In this document: positions 44,857 through 54,438 of the stretch, piece after piece
Position numbering within the stretch: position 1 is the stretch's first letter
Layout: the number at the start of each line of letters is the position of its first letter
NCBI GenBank assembly: GCA_041664345.1
Contig: JBAYKX010000002.1
Location: 62,001 to 126,000, forward strand
DNA: 64,000 nt
Origin: GWE2-40-63 sp041664345
GTDB taxonomy: Bacteria; Bacteroidota; Bacteroidia; Bacteroidales; SZUA-534
Direction of reading: 5' to 3'
Position numbers and translations under genes: made by a program
Notes under the pieces: generated by a model
Told to the model about the DNA's origin: nothing
Seen by the model: only the letters and a program-made list of their open reading frames with translations
Databases searched by the model: none

Positions 44857-46320
44857 GTGAGAAATAACTTTAATATTATCCTTTTTTTTCTTTTTGCATT
44901 AGTATCTAAAAGTAATGCTCAGTTTAAATATTCTGACACAGAAAAAAGCATTCATAATGCCATCCTCGAATTAAAATGTAAGTCATTTCCAAATCCTGCG
45001 GGCACTAATGTGAATGGGGTTATTAATTGGTTAGAGGCCTATCATAGTTTTGTGAACTTTAAAACAACTTCGCAATCAATTTTGCTTGATTCGGTTTTAA
45101 CTAAAATTGAAATCCAAAAAAATAAAATTGAAAAATTAAAAGCAGACAATCCTTATTATCATTATTGTTTGGCTGATATAAATTTAATGATTTGCTACTT
45201 GTACTATGAAAATGGTAATGTTTTAAAATCGATAAATGCTTATTGGAATGCAAAAAAGCATAATAAAACCAATGAAGAAAAATACCCTGATTTTTCATTA
45301 AACCAAAAACACTCCTTAATTTTCAAAGCTACCGATGATTGGGTAAATTCAAATGTATTTGGAAAAAAGACTGAAAGTATTGAATTTTGGAAATCAGAGT
45401 TTCAAAGTTCATTGAATGAAGCCAAATCGAAATTTAAAGAAAGTTCAGTCAGCTACAGGGAAATAGAGCTTGCTGGTTTTATATTACCGGTTTTATTTGG
45501 TGATATTTCTCCTGAAAGGCTTCCAGATATTAGTATTCCAAGTCCTGATTTTGCTAAAAAGGGACCTTTGGAAGCTTTTACTACGGTGTTGATTTATAAT
45601 AAAGTGGAACAATATCAGAAGAATCTAAAAGTTTTAGCCATTGCTGATTCTATGCGATTTAACCAGCGTTGTAACATGCTGAATTTGTGGTATGGAATTG
45701 CGTTATTGAATAATCGGTCACCATCCTCAGTAAACTACCTACAGCTTTTTCTGAAAAATCAGGAAAACAACAATCAGGTTACTTATGCGCGGCTGAAACT
45801 CTCCTGGTATTTTTTATTAACAAATCAATTAAAGCCGGCAGATAGTTTGTTAGCATTAATTCGGCAATCGCCCATAAGCAAAGTTTGGACCGACCAACAA
45901 GCGAAATATGAAGCTGTGCATGCGGTTGATTGGTTACCTGAAATAATTAAAAGCAGGTTATTATTCGATGGAGGTGACTATTCAAACTCAATTAATGTCC
46001 TACTTTCCTTAAAAAAATCAATCCATACATTTAACCAATCGCAAAAATTGGAGTATGCCTACCGGCTTGCACGAGCCTATCATAAAGTTGGCGAACCCAG
46101 CAAAGCAATTCCTTTTTATCAAATGGCTCTGAACTCAAACTTGGATTATGAATTTTATTATCCGGCTTACTCGGCTTTTTATTTGGGTGAATTATTTAAA
46201 AATTCAAATGAGAGTAGTTTTGCCATAAAGTATTACAATAAATGCCTTCAATTGGATTCACCTATTTATAAAGCCGAAATTCACAGAAAAGCAAAAACTG
46301 AAAAAGAAAATTTGGAGTAG
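44857..46320 (+). CDS. Secreted TPR-like helical-repeat protein
   Basis: A 487-residue exported protein starting at GTG (44857), the only start that keeps the full signal peptide MRNNFNIILFFLFALVSKSNAQ. The mature part is alpha-helical, with degenerate tetratricopeptide-like pairs that are clearest near the C-terminus (LEYAYRLARAYHKVGEPSKAIPFYQMAL and SAFYLGELFKNSNESSFAIKYYNKCL). I cannot name the family. The protein probably works in the periplasm or at the surface as a binding scaffold. It is convergent with the S9 peptidase gene across a strong terminator. Confidence 0.8.
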   Translation: MRNNFNIILFFLFALVSKSNAQFKYSDTEKSIHNAILELKCKSFPNPAGTNVNGVINWLEAYHSFVNFKTTSQSILLDSVLTKIEIQKNKIEKLKADNPYYHYCLADINLMICYLYYENGNVLKSINAYWNAKKHNKTNEEKYPDFSLNQKHSLIFKATDDWVNSNVFGKKTESIEFWKSEFQSSLNEAKSKFKESSVSYREIELAGFILPVLFGDISPERLPDISIPSPDFAKKGPLEAFTTVLIYNKVEQYQKNLKVLAIADSMRFNQRCNMLNLWYGIALLNNRSPSSVNYLQLFLKNQENNNQVTYARLKLSWYFLLTNQLKPADSLLALIRQSPISKVWTDQQAKYEAVHAVDWLPEIIKSRLLFDGGDYSNSINVLLSLKKSIHTFNQSQKLEYAYRLARAYHKVGEPSKAIPFYQMALNSNLDYEFYYPAYSAFYLGELFKNSNESSFAIKYYNKCLQLDSPIYKAEIHRKAKTEKENLE

Positions 46321-46328
46321 CTATAATT

Positions 46329-46369
46329 AAAAAAGAACCTTGCTCAAGTATATTGAGCAAGGTTCTTTT
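46329..46369. terminator. Strong bidirectional terminator
   Basis: GAACCTTGCTCAA (46335-46347) and TTGAGCAAGGTTC (46353-46365) form a 13-bp perfect stem with a 5-base loop, flanked by six A and four T residues. It lies between convergent genes ending at 46320 and 46402. Confidence 0.88.
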
Positions 46370-46401
46370 GATACAATCGTTAATTTAAAGTAATAATTTC
46401 A

Positions 46402-48402
46402 TTATTTTAAATACTTGGCAAAAAAGCCCAACATGTATTGATACAGTTCCAATTGGTTCTCCTCATGCCCAAAACCATGACCTTCGTTATACTTTACCAT
46501 ATATGGAATATCTTTACCTTTAGCTCGTAATGTGGTAACTATTTGGTCCGATTCATTGATATTTACTCTGGGATCATTTGCCCCTTGAACTACAAATAAG
46601 GGTTTGGTAATTTCCGTAGCCCTTAATGCAGGCGATACCTCTTCCATTATTTTTTTCTCTTCAGGGTTTTCCTGATCATACCATTGAGCATAAAACTGAG
46701 CCATATATGGTTTCCAATAGGCGGGAAATGAGTTAACAAACGTGAATAAATTGGATACTCCTACATAATCAACACCACAAACATACATATCAGGCGTTTT
46801 GATTAAACTACCTAGCGTAGCCAAACCTCCATAGCTGGCACCGTAAATAGCAATTTTTTTACTATCGGCCCACCCTTGTTCAATGCAATAGTTAACTCCA
46901 TCTTCCAAATCGTTTAACATATTCCGACCAATTTGTTTGCTTCCGGCTAAATAAAATTCTTTGCCATATCCACCCGAACCTCTGTAATTAACTTGCAATG
47001 TAGCATATCCACGGCTTGCAAAAAGCTGTGTTTCAGGATTAAATCCCCATGAATCCCTTACTCCATAAGGTCCACCATGTGGATTAACAATCATTGGAAC
47101 CATTTGTCCGGTTAAAGCCTCGGCTGGTAAGGTAATATAACCATAAACCAAAAATCCATCCCGACTTTTGAATTTTATTGGTCGCATTTCAGCCATATCA
47201 TTTTCTTTAAGCTCAGGCATTAAGGTAACCATAAGTTTAAATTCATTTTTTACAGCATCGTAAACAAAATATTCACCATATAATTTATCGCTAGTAACAT
47301 AAAGCAAGTACTTATCCTCATTATCAGTATAATCAGTAATCCAAAAATCTTTGGAACCAAATTGTTTTTTGAAAATTGAATGAAGTTTTTTGTAATAGTC
47401 ACTTACCGGTTCAATATGGTATTTTTCCCCTTCGAACGAGAAATAATCAATTTCCCAGTTTCTCTTGCGTGAACGGGAAATTCCACTGGCATCAAAGTCT
47501 TTATTTTCAAATACAACTTCAATCAATTTTTTATTGGCTAAATCGTATTTTGCGGCCACTTGCTTATCGCGACCAAGATTTGTTGAAACATAGGCAAAAT
47601 TTTCTTGACCTTTTTCATAAATAAATCCGATAATGCCAAATGCGCCTTTCCAATCGTAGTGTTCAATAACTTCAAAAGGCTTATCGGAACTGGTGCGGTA
47701 CATTTGTTCCATTTCAGTGCCATTTACTTGTCGGGTATAGCCTCTTAAATTACCATCTTTGTCAAAATCATATCCCATAACCGGACTGTTTGGGTCATTA
47801 TTTTCATAAAGTTTTACCAATTCACCCGTATTAACATTTATTTTGTAAGGTTCAAAAACTTCCGGATTGTCTTTATTCATTTGAATAATCATAAAATCAG
47901 GCTGATCCTTTAACGTTTCCAGAATCGATACTTTTACTCCATCGAATGGTGTTAACGCTTTTTCGTTGGTTCCATCAATATTTATAGCAAAAAGCTGGTA
48001 ATTTTCGTTACCACCCTGATCTTTGATGTATATTAAGCGATTATCGTTTATCCAGTTGTATCCTCTTAAAAGTTCTTCTCCTTCTGTAATAACTTTAGTA
48101 ATGGCATCGGTAATCGTGTTTTTTACATAAACATGCCTTTTACCATTCTCATCTTTTTCGCGATAGGATAAATATTGTCCTTTAGGCGAAAACTGAAATC
48201 CACTTTTTAAAGGTTTAGCAAAATACGATGCCACAGAATACTTGAAATCCCCCTTATCAAAGGCAGCCATTAATTCTAATTCAGCTTTTGATGTAGGTAA
48301 CTCAATATTTCCAGGCTTTGCAACAGGTTCTTGTGCTAAAATCATATTCGAAATAATTAATGATATACCCAATAGGTACAAACTCGGTTTCATTTTTTTC
48401 AT
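46402..48402 (-). CDS. S9 family prolyl oligopeptidase-like serine peptidase, exported
   Basis: A 666-residue peptidase. The signal peptide (MKKMKPSLYLLGISLIISNMILAQ) points to the periplasm. An N-terminal seven-blade beta-propeller (about 40-400) is followed by an alpha/beta hydrolase domain (about 405-666). The triad is S523 in YGASYGGLAT, D610 in GANDPRVN and H642 in NEGHGFGH. It belongs to the DPP-IV/acylaminoacyl-peptidase group, which releases dipeptides or acylated residues from short peptides. Its role is probably nutrient peptide degradation. It has its own transcription unit. Confidence 0.94.
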   Translation of the reverse strand: MKKMKPSLYLLGISLIISNMILAQEPVAKPGNIELPTSKAELELMAAFDKGDFKYSVASYFAKPLKSGFQFSPKGQYLSYREKDENGKRHVYVKNTITDAITKVITEGEELLRGYNWINDNRLIYIKDQGGNENYQLFAINIDGTNEKALTPFDGVKVSILETLKDQPDFMIIQMNKDNPEVFEPYKINVNTGELVKLYENNDPNSPVMGYDFDKDGNLRGYTRQVNGTEMEQMYRTSSDKPFEVIEHYDWKGAFGIIGFIYEKGQENFAYVSTNLGRDKQVAAKYDLANKKLIEVVFENKDFDASGISRSRKRNWEIDYFSFEGEKYHIEPVSDYYKKLHSIFKKQFGSKDFWITDYTDNEDKYLLYVTSDKLYGEYFVYDAVKNEFKLMVTLMPELKENDMAEMRPIKFKSRDGFLVYGYITLPAEALTGQMVPMIVNPHGGPYGVRDSWGFNPETQLFASRGYATLQVNYRGSGGYGKEFYLAGSKQIGRNMLNDLEDGVNYCIEQGWADSKKIAIYGASYGGLATLGSLIKTPDMYVCGVDYVGVSNLFTFVNSFPAYWKPYMAQFYAQWYDQENPEEKKIMEEVSPALRATEITKPLFVVQGANDPRVNINESDQIVTTLRAKGKDIPYMVKYNEGHGFGHEENQLELYQYMLGFFAKYLK

Positions 48403-48512
48403 TTTTTTAGTTTTACTGATACATATTCTTTTATATTGGAATGGTAAATTAATTGATGAATTGACGTAAATAATTTGTGTTGGTTACAACTAACAGAAAT
48501 TTAATGAAAATG

Positions 48513-48543
48513 TTTGTTTAGTAATTTGGTAACTATACTTTTG
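48513..48543 (+). promoter_or_regulatory. Bacteroidota housekeeping promoter for the ECF sigma gene
   Basis: TTTG (48513-48516), exactly 19 bases, then TACTTTTG (48536-48543): a full match to TTTG-N19-TAnnTTTG. The predicted transcript start is about 15 bases before the ATG at 48564. Confidence 0.75.
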
Positions 48544-48563
48544 GAAATTGAATTTTACATCGA

Positions 48564-49112
48564 ATGACTGAATCTCAATTTGAAAATCTTTTTAAAACCC
48601 ATTTTGCCTATTTGGTGAATGTTGCCAATGCTATTGTCAAGGACAAAGATGAAGCCCGGGACATGGCTCAGCAGGTGTTTTTAAAACTTTGGAATTTAAA
48701 AGATGAGGTTACCGTTGATAACAATATTAAATCGTATTTGCACCGCTCTGTAGTAAATACCTCTTTAAATTCACTGGAAAAATCAAAACGGATGGTTTCC
48801 GAAGATGTTGTGGGAGAAGCCGTATTTTCAAGTCAGCAAGCTTCTGTAACCAGTGATTATTTGTCGGGTGAAGTGGAAAAAGCCATTCAGGATGCAATAA
48901 AAGCGTTACCTGAAAAATGTCAATTAGTATTTTCTTTGAGCAGGTATTCTGATATGAGTAATAAAGAAATTGCAGAACATTTGGATATTAGTATAAAGTC
49001 AGTTGAAAAGCACATAAGTAAAGCCCTCAAAGAGTTACGCATTTCGTTAAAACCTTACATTCATTTAATTGGAATATTTTTAATAATGGGGGTAGGGTTT
49101 ACTTTACTTTAA
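48564..49112 (+). CDS. ECF-type RNA polymerase sigma factor (Bacteroidetes family 1) with C-terminal hydrophobic helix
   Basis: A 182-residue sigma-70 factor containing region 2 (about 8-75, FKTHFAYLVNVANAIVKDKDEARDMAQQVFLKLW) and region 4 (about 110-160, LPEKCQLVFSLSRYSDMSNKEIAEHLDISIKSVEKHISKALK). The last 19 residues (YIHLIGIFLIMGVGFTLL) are a hydrophobic stretch that could anchor or tether the factor to the membrane. The gene is followed by a FecR anti-sigma gene (26 bases) and a TonB-dependent receptor, the classical surface-signalling order. The factor should transcribe the receptor genes when FecR is relieved. Confidence 0.94.
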   Translation: MTESQFENLFKTHFAYLVNVANAIVKDKDEARDMAQQVFLKLWNLKDEVTVDNNIKSYLHRSVVNTSLNSLEKSKRMVSEDVVGEAVFSSQQASVTSDYLSGEVEKAIQDAIKALPEKCQLVFSLSRYSDMSNKEIAEHLDISIKSVEKHISKALKELRISLKPYIHLIGIFLIMGVGFTLL

Positions 49113-49138
49113 CTGTTTAATACATAGTTAATAAAATT

Positions 49139-50128
49139 ATGGAAGAAATTTTCGACATAGCGACCAATAAAATAACAGGATTATCCCTATCACAGGCTGA
49201 AGAGCTTGCTTTAGACAATTGGCTTCGCATTGCTGAAAATCAAGAAATGTATGAAGAACTGCAAAAAGTTTGGCAATTAACCGGAAAACTCTCCTTTGAT
49301 TTAAACCCCGATGTTGATGCTGAATGGGAGTCGTTTAAAAATTTAATTCCTGATAAAAAGATAAAACAGCTTAACAAAAAATTGATTTATTCCTTTACCT
49401 CAATTGCGGCTTCAATTATACTGCTTTTAGGAATATGGGGAGTTTCTCAACTATTCGCTGATAAAGAAATTCACTATTTTTCAGGAAACCATATTCAATA
49501 TATTCAGTTGCAGGATAACACTAAGGTATATTTGAATAAAAATTCGCAATTAACGGTTAGTAAAGAATATAATATTAACAACAGGAATGTTACTTTAACC
49601 GGTGAAGCTTTATTTGAAGTTGCCGAAAATGAAAGCGTTCCTTTTATTGTGAATATATTTGGTGGAGTTCAGGCAAAGGTTTTAGGAACTCAATTTAATT
49701 TAAAAGCATTCGATTCAAACAAAGAATTTAGTTTAAATGTTTTTTCAGGAAAAGTGTTGTTTGGAAATCCCATTACGGAAGAGCCAACATTAGTTATTAA
49801 AGGACAACAAGCCAATTATGATGTCCTAAAAAACAAAGTTACTGATATTACTGAATTCAATCCAAATGCAGTATCATGGAAAACTAAAAACCTACAATTC
49901 GATAACACTCCAATTACCGAAGTTGCTTCGTTATTAGGCGAACTAATTGGAAAACAAGTTATAATCCCCGAAAATTCAAATCAAATCCGGTATAGCGGTT
50001 CGTTTGATGACCCCACTACTCAGCAAGCTGCAGAAGTTTTAGGTCTTGCTATGGGTTGGGAATATAAAATTACCCACAACTCAGTAGTTTTTTCTATTAA
50101 AAAGGAGAATACAACGAATTTGAAATAA
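49139..50128 (+). CDS. FecR-family anti-sigma / sigma regulator
   Basis: A 329-residue single-pass membrane protein. The cytoplasmic N-terminal part (1-80) should bind the sigma factor, followed by a membrane helix (about 83-108, LIYSFTSIAASIILLLGIWG). The periplasmic FecR domain (about 115-215) has the strand pattern VYLNKNSQLTVSKEYN...VTLTGEALFEVAENESVPFIVN. A C-terminal DUF4974-like domain follows (about 250-320, NLQFDNTPITEVASLLGELIGKQV). It passes the signal from the receptor STN domain to the sigma factor. It lies directly after the ECF sigma gene. Confidence 0.94.
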   Translation: MEEIFDIATNKITGLSLSQAEELALDNWLRIAENQEMYEELQKVWQLTGKLSFDLNPDVDAEWESFKNLIPDKKIKQLNKKLIYSFTSIAASIILLLGIWGVSQLFADKEIHYFSGNHIQYIQLQDNTKVYLNKNSQLTVSKEYNINNRNVTLTGEALFEVAENESVPFIVNIFGGVQAKVLGTQFNLKAFDSNKEFSLNVFSGKVLFGNPITEEPTLVIKGQQANYDVLKNKVTDITEFNPNAVSWKTKNLQFDNTPITEVASLLGELIGKQVIIPENSNQIRYSGSFDDPTTQQAAEVLGLAMGWEYKITHNSVVFSIKKENTTNLK

Positions 50129-50232
50129 TCTGGGTGCCTCAGGAATTATTTTTTCCTTTAATTCATTAATTTATTTTGAAACATAATATCAAAAGCCTGC
50201 TAGCTTTTGCATAAAAATTCTAATTTTGGGGC

Positions 50233-52776
50233 ATGAAAGCCCTATTCTTTTTAGCAAGTCTATTATTACTGCTTTCCATAAATGCTTGGTCGCAATCCGA
50301 TTTATTAAAAACCAGAATAAATATTAAATTAAATAATAATACGTTCAAAGAAGTGGTGCAAACCATTGAAAAGCAATATGGAATTCACTTCTCTTATTCT
50401 GATAATATTCTATCTGATACGTTATTTGTTAAGGATGAATATGTTAATATTTCGCTTCAGTCATTTTTAGACGAAAAATTTAGAAAAAACAACATCCATT
50501 ACAAGCAAGTTGGAAAAAACATTGTTTTGTATTATAAGCGTGATGTGCCAGAATGGATTTCGGTTACCGGTTTCATTAAAGACGCTAATTCATCAGAAGA
50601 TTTGATTGGTGCGGCTATTTATGTTGAATCGTTGAAAGTTGGAACCATAACCAATCCGTATGGTTTTTTTTCATTAAAATTACCCACTGGCAAACACTCC
50701 CTTTTAATATACAATTTAGGTTATGTTACCAAGTCAATAGAGTTGGATTTAATTGTTAGTCAGTTGTTAACCATTGAAATGCAGCCTCAAGAATATCATT
50801 TGAAAGAAATAACTGTCTCAACAAAACCTGTTGGCCGTTTTCTTGAATCTACGTTAAATAATCTGGCAAAAATTGATATTGGAAAAATGCAGCAGTTGCC
50901 CGGGCTTTTTGGCGAAAACGATGCCCTTCGCAACTTATCCATTCTTCCGGGAATACAAATTAATGAATTATCCACCAGCAGCATTAATGTACGGGGTGGA
51001 GGTTCGGATCAGACTGTTTTTTTAATGGATGAAGCCAATTTATATAATGCTTCTCATTTTGGGGGTTTCTTTTCCGTTTTTAATCCAGATATGGTGAATA
51101 ATATTACCTTATTTAAAAACGAGGTACCGGTTAGTGAGGGAGGTGCATTATCATCATTAATTGATGTTAGGCTTCGGGAAGGAAACAATCAACAATGGCA
51201 AGTGTCAGGTGGTATTGGTATTATTTCAGCAAGAGGTTCGGTTGAAGGACCCTTAAAAAAGAATGAGAGTTCCATGATTTTTGCTTTTCGCAGAACCTAT
51301 GTTGATAGAGTGGCTGAATTATTTTCGAATGATCCGGATATTAAGCAGATGAAGTTTTATTTTTATGATGCCAATTTAAAGTTGAATATAAAGCTGAATC
51401 CTAAAAACAGAATGTTTCTTTCAGGATATTCCGGTTCCGATTCTTTTGATCAGTATCAAAGCACCTTACGTACTAATCACTTAGGTTCAGTTCGATGGAA
51501 TCATCTATTTGGCAACAATGTATTTTCCAATATTTCATTTATTGTAAGCCAAAATATTATGAGTCAGGGAACTCAAGAAGGTAAGGAATTATTATATTGG
51601 CGTTCATCGGCCAATAACATTAAACTTAAAACTGAAATTTCGTACGATTATTCTGATGCACTTAAAAGCACGTTTGGTTTTACATCAAACCTGTACAATA
51701 TATATCCTTTCTCCCTTATATCTGAAACGGAAGAATTGATTTATGCCCGCTATGAGTCTTCTTTAGAGCAAATGCTTTTGAATAGTTTTTTCTATTCACA
51801 GCAAATTTCTTTGGATAACAAGTTTAGTATTGATGCCGGGTTGCGGTTAAATCATTTATTTACCGATCCTTTTTCGGATTCGTTAATTGGGGTTAAATCT
51901 TGGTTGATTGAACCGCAGCTTCGTTTTAGTATTGCAATGAGCGATAAAACTACGTTAAAAGCAAGTTATGGACGTCAAATTCAGCCCTTGCATCAACTTC
52001 CATTAAGTGCTGTAGGTGTTAGCACTAACCGATGGATGATTGCTAATGAGTCTTTTCCTCCACAAATTAGTGATAATATTGCGTTTGGTGTTCACCATTC
52101 CTTGAATGAACGAATGAGTTTTTTGGCAGAAACCTATTTTAGGACCCTGCAAAATTTAATTGAAAATATGCAAGATCGACGGATTCTATATACGGAAAAC
52201 CCGGAGAAATATTTGTATCGCTCCAGCGCAACTGTAACAGGTATAGAGTTATTATTTTCATATAATTTCACCCATTTCAAGGGTATGGTATCCTACGATT
52301 ATTGTCACCCATTATGGAAAACAGAGGGTCTCAATAATAATCAGGTATATCCAGCCAGTCATACGCGCCAGCATACCTTTAATTTAGCCGGAGTTTATAA
52401 TTTTAATCAACGCACTTCCCTTTCGGCTACTTGGGTATTTGCTTCTGGAATTCCTTATACGGCAGCCGTGGGAAAGTATCAGGTTGATGATAAAACCTAC
52501 CTCCAATTCGATGAGAACCATATTAATTCTAAAAATCTTCCACCCTATCATCGGCTCGATATTAGTTTTGATTTGGCATCAAAGAAAAATGAAAGCAGAC
52601 GCTGGAAAAGTTATTGGAATTTTGCTGTTTACAATATTTATTTCAGAAAAAACGCTCTTGGAATTGCCTATTATATTCCTGCCAATGTGGGAAATAACAA
52701 CATTCAGGTTTTGAATCCGAGCTATTTTTACTTATATCAATTTGTGCCATCTATTTCGTATCGTTTCAAATTTTAA
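50233..52776 (+). CDS. TonB-dependent receptor with STN and carboxypeptidase-like N-terminal domains
   Basis: An 847-residue outer-membrane receptor with signal peptide MKALFFLASLLLLLSINAWSQ. An STN signalling domain (about 28-95, NNTFKEVVQTIEKQYGIHFSYS) is followed by a carboxypeptidase-D regulatory-like beta domain (about 110-195, SVTGFIKDANSSEDLIGAAIYVES), a plug (about 210-330, NDALRNLSILPGIQI, SSINVRGGGSDQTVFLMDEANLYN) and a 22-strand barrel. The STN domain should talk to the FecR protein upstream. A -7-like TAATTTTG lies at 50221-50228, only 4 bases before the ATG; its own regulation may instead use the ECF sigma. The substrate is unknown. Confidence 0.94.
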   Translation: MKALFFLASLLLLLSINAWSQSDLLKTRINIKLNNNTFKEVVQTIEKQYGIHFSYSDNILSDTLFVKDEYVNISLQSFLDEKFRKNNIHYKQVGKNIVLYYKRDVPEWISVTGFIKDANSSEDLIGAAIYVESLKVGTITNPYGFFSLKLPTGKHSLLIYNLGYVTKSIELDLIVSQLLTIEMQPQEYHLKEITVSTKPVGRFLESTLNNLAKIDIGKMQQLPGLFGENDALRNLSILPGIQINELSTSSINVRGGGSDQTVFLMDEANLYNASHFGGFFSVFNPDMVNNITLFKNEVPVSEGGALSSLIDVRLREGNNQQWQVSGGIGIISARGSVEGPLKKNESSMIFAFRRTYVDRVAELFSNDPDIKQMKFYFYDANLKLNIKLNPKNRMFLSGYSGSDSFDQYQSTLRTNHLGSVRWNHLFGNNVFSNISFIVSQNIMSQGTQEGKELLYWRSSANNIKLKTEISYDYSDALKSTFGFTSNLYNIYPFSLISETEELIYARYESSLEQMLLNSFFYSQQISLDNKFSIDAGLRLNHLFTDPFSDSLIGVKSWLIEPQLRFSIAMSDKTTLKASYGRQIQPLHQLPLSAVGVSTNRWMIANESFPPQISDNIAFGVHHSLNERMSFLAETYFRTLQNLIENMQDRRILYTENPEKYLYRSSATVTGIELLFSYNFTHFKGMVSYDYCHPLWKTEGLNNNQVYPASHTRQHTFNLAGVYNFNQRTSLSATWVFASGIPYTAAVGKYQVDDKTYLQFDENHINSKNLPPYHRLDISFDLASKKNESRRWKSYWNFAVYNIYFRKNALGIAYYIPANVGNNNIQVLNPSYFYLYQFVPSISYRFKF

Positions 52777-53585
52777 TGATGAAAAAACAGTTGATTTTTG
52801 GATTTTTAATGTTATTATTTTTATCCGGTTGTTATGAACCTCTTAAAGGAGATCTGTTTGATGAATATTTAAAATCGGTGGTTATTGAGGCTAAAATCTC
52901 CAGTCAGGAGCCGCCCTATATAGTTTACGTGTCATTTACAGCACCGCCGGATGGAGTTTTGGATTTTATTCCAGTTAACGATGCTACAGCCACCATTTCC
53001 AATGATTCAGGTGAAAAGGTAACCGCAGAATTTGTTGAAGCGGGTAAATACAGCATAACCAATTGGACTGTTCAACCTTCAAATTGGTATCATTTAAGAG
53101 TAACTGTTGAAGGAAAAGTATATACTGCGGATGAATTGATGCCTCCCTTTCCAATAATTGATTCCTTTCAAGTAAATTACCGAACCAACTATGTTGATGG
53201 AAATGGGTATTATTTTAAGTTATTTATCAAAACTAAGGTAGATACAATACAGTATTATAGAGCGGAAGTATGGAATAACGGCAGTTTATACAATGGTTAT
53301 TCCGATTTATTGGTATTTGATGATTCCTACACAAACGGTCAATTTGCTTGGACAGCACCTTATGCTTTTGCTATTGGCGATTCAGCAACTATTAAATTGC
53401 ACGGAATAACAGAAAATATGTATAAATATTATTATGGATTAAATAGGCAAACCACTAACAATTTCAGTAATATACAACCCCCATTGCTCAATCCTCCCAG
53501 TAATATAAATAAAAACCCGATGGGATACTTTCAAGTTTCATCGGTTTCAACAATTGATTCGGTTTTAACTAATAATATACAATGA
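52776..53585 (+). CDS. DUF4249-family lipoprotein, receptor partner
   Basis: A 269-residue surface lipoprotein. Its signal peptide MMKKQLIFGFLMLLFLSGCYE ends in the lipobox LSGC with Cys as lipid attachment site. The mature part is beta-rich and begins with YLKSVVIEAKISSQEPPYIVYVS, as in DUF4249 proteins of Bacteroidota, which accompany TonB receptors in place of SusD. It ends NPMGYFQVSSVSTIDSV, matching the family C-terminus, so it looks complete. The ATG overlaps the receptor stop (TAATG), indicating translational coupling. Confidence 0.9.
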   Translation: MMKKQLIFGFLMLLFLSGCYEPLKGDLFDEYLKSVVIEAKISSQEPPYIVYVSFTAPPDGVLDFIPVNDATATISNDSGEKVTAEFVEAGKYSITNWTVQPSNWYHLRVTVEGKVYTADELMPPFPIIDSFQVNYRTNYVDGNGYYFKLFIKTKVDTIQYYRAEVWNNGSLYNGYSDLLVFDDSYTNGQFAWTAPYAFAIGDSATIKLHGITENMYKYYYGLNRQTTNNFSNIQPPLLNPPSNINKNPMGYFQVSSVSTIDSVLTNNIQ

Positions 53586-53589
53586 AACC

Positions 53590-53667
53590 CCCATGCAGGA
53601 AACTGCACAACTTAACGAAGTGATTTCATGACCGAAGGGAGTAAAAACAGATGAAATTTTACATGGG
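53590..53667. other. Compact structured intergenic element (several nested hairpins)
   Basis: Just after the DUF4249 stop, CCCATG (53590-53595) can pair with CATGGG (53662-53667). Inside are GCAG-GAAA-CTGC (53595-53606, a GNRA tetraloop), ACTT-AACG-AAGT (53610-53621) and GATTTCAT/ATGAAATT (53622-53629 with 53651-53658). Together they resemble a multi-branched RNA or a complex palindromic repeat. It lacks a terminal T-run. Confidence 0.45.
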
Positions 53668-53867
53668 ATGTTCCATTCGTACGAAACAATTGACATTCAA
53701 CGAACTAATATTTATTTACGGATGAAAATTAAACTAAGCGATTTAAAAATCGGTAGTTTTTAATATTTGTTACAGGTTTTACATCGAGTTTTATCGTTTC
53801 CTATTATTATGATTTTTATCTTAGTACAATGGTTTATAAATTTAAAGCTTCGTTAAATATATATCGA

Positions 53868-54383
53868 ATGAAAGCAATAGCAATTTTATTTCTTATGTTA
53901 CTTTCAGATGTTCTGGTTGGGCAAAAAATGTTTCAAAGCCAGTCAACCATTTGTCCCTTAAAGTTTGTGATGGAAGATACGTTGGTTTTGATCAAATATG
54001 AACCAAATGACTCCATTATGGTGGCTGATTTTTTAAGCGGATTGGAAGCCAAACAGTTAGAAAAATTTAAAGGAGTAATTATGTTGCAAGTTATGGTTGA
54101 CACCATTGGTAGGGTTTGTTGTGTAAGTTATACTAATAAATCGAATTTAACCGATAAAAAACTTGATATTCCCCAAAGGCTTCAAGCCATGCCCGGATGG
54201 AAAAGAGAGGTTGGAATTATGGAAAGTGAGAATATCTGCGCGTTAGTGAATCTGATATTCAACGAAAATGAGATAATTGTTTCCAGAATTGGTTACAATA
54301 GGAATAATGGAAAAAAACAATTGACCTATACTGTTTTTAGTAGAAAGAAAGAAGTTGCGGTGCAGGATTCCCTTCTAAAATAA
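53868..54383 (+). CDS. Exported protein of unknown function
   Basis: About 171 residues from the ATG at 53868, which opens directly on a signal peptide (MKAIAILFLMLLSDVLVGQ); a start 13 codons earlier would put a non-signal segment in front. The mature region (about 25-171) has VDTIGRVCCVSYTNKSNLTDKKLDIPQRLQAMPGWKREV, which recalls the C-terminal fold of TonB-like energy-transducer domains, where a V-D-x-x-G-x-V strand precedes helices and the (M)PxW motif; this is a weak resemblance only. It ends before a GCCCT/AGGGC hairpin at 54391-54406. Confidence 0.65.
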   Translation: MKAIAILFLMLLSDVLVGQKMFQSQSTICPLKFVMEDTLVLIKYEPNDSIMVADFLSGLEAKQLEKFKGVIMLQVMVDTIGRVCCVSYTNKSNLTDKKLDIPQRLQAMPGWKREVGIMESENICALVNLIFNENEIIVSRIGYNRNNGKKQLTYTVFSRKKEVAVQDSLLK

Positions 54384-54390
54384 ACAAAAA

Positions 54391-54406
54391 GCCCTGTTTA
54401 TAGGGC
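54391..54406 (+). terminator. Weak hairpin terminator
   Basis: GCCCT (54391-54395) pairs with AGGGC (54402-54406), preceded by AAAAA but followed only by AATAAACTATTTT, so termination is likely partial. Confidence 0.45.
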
Positions 54407-54438
54407 AATAAACTATTTTGTAAATTTTTTGCTTCAAA

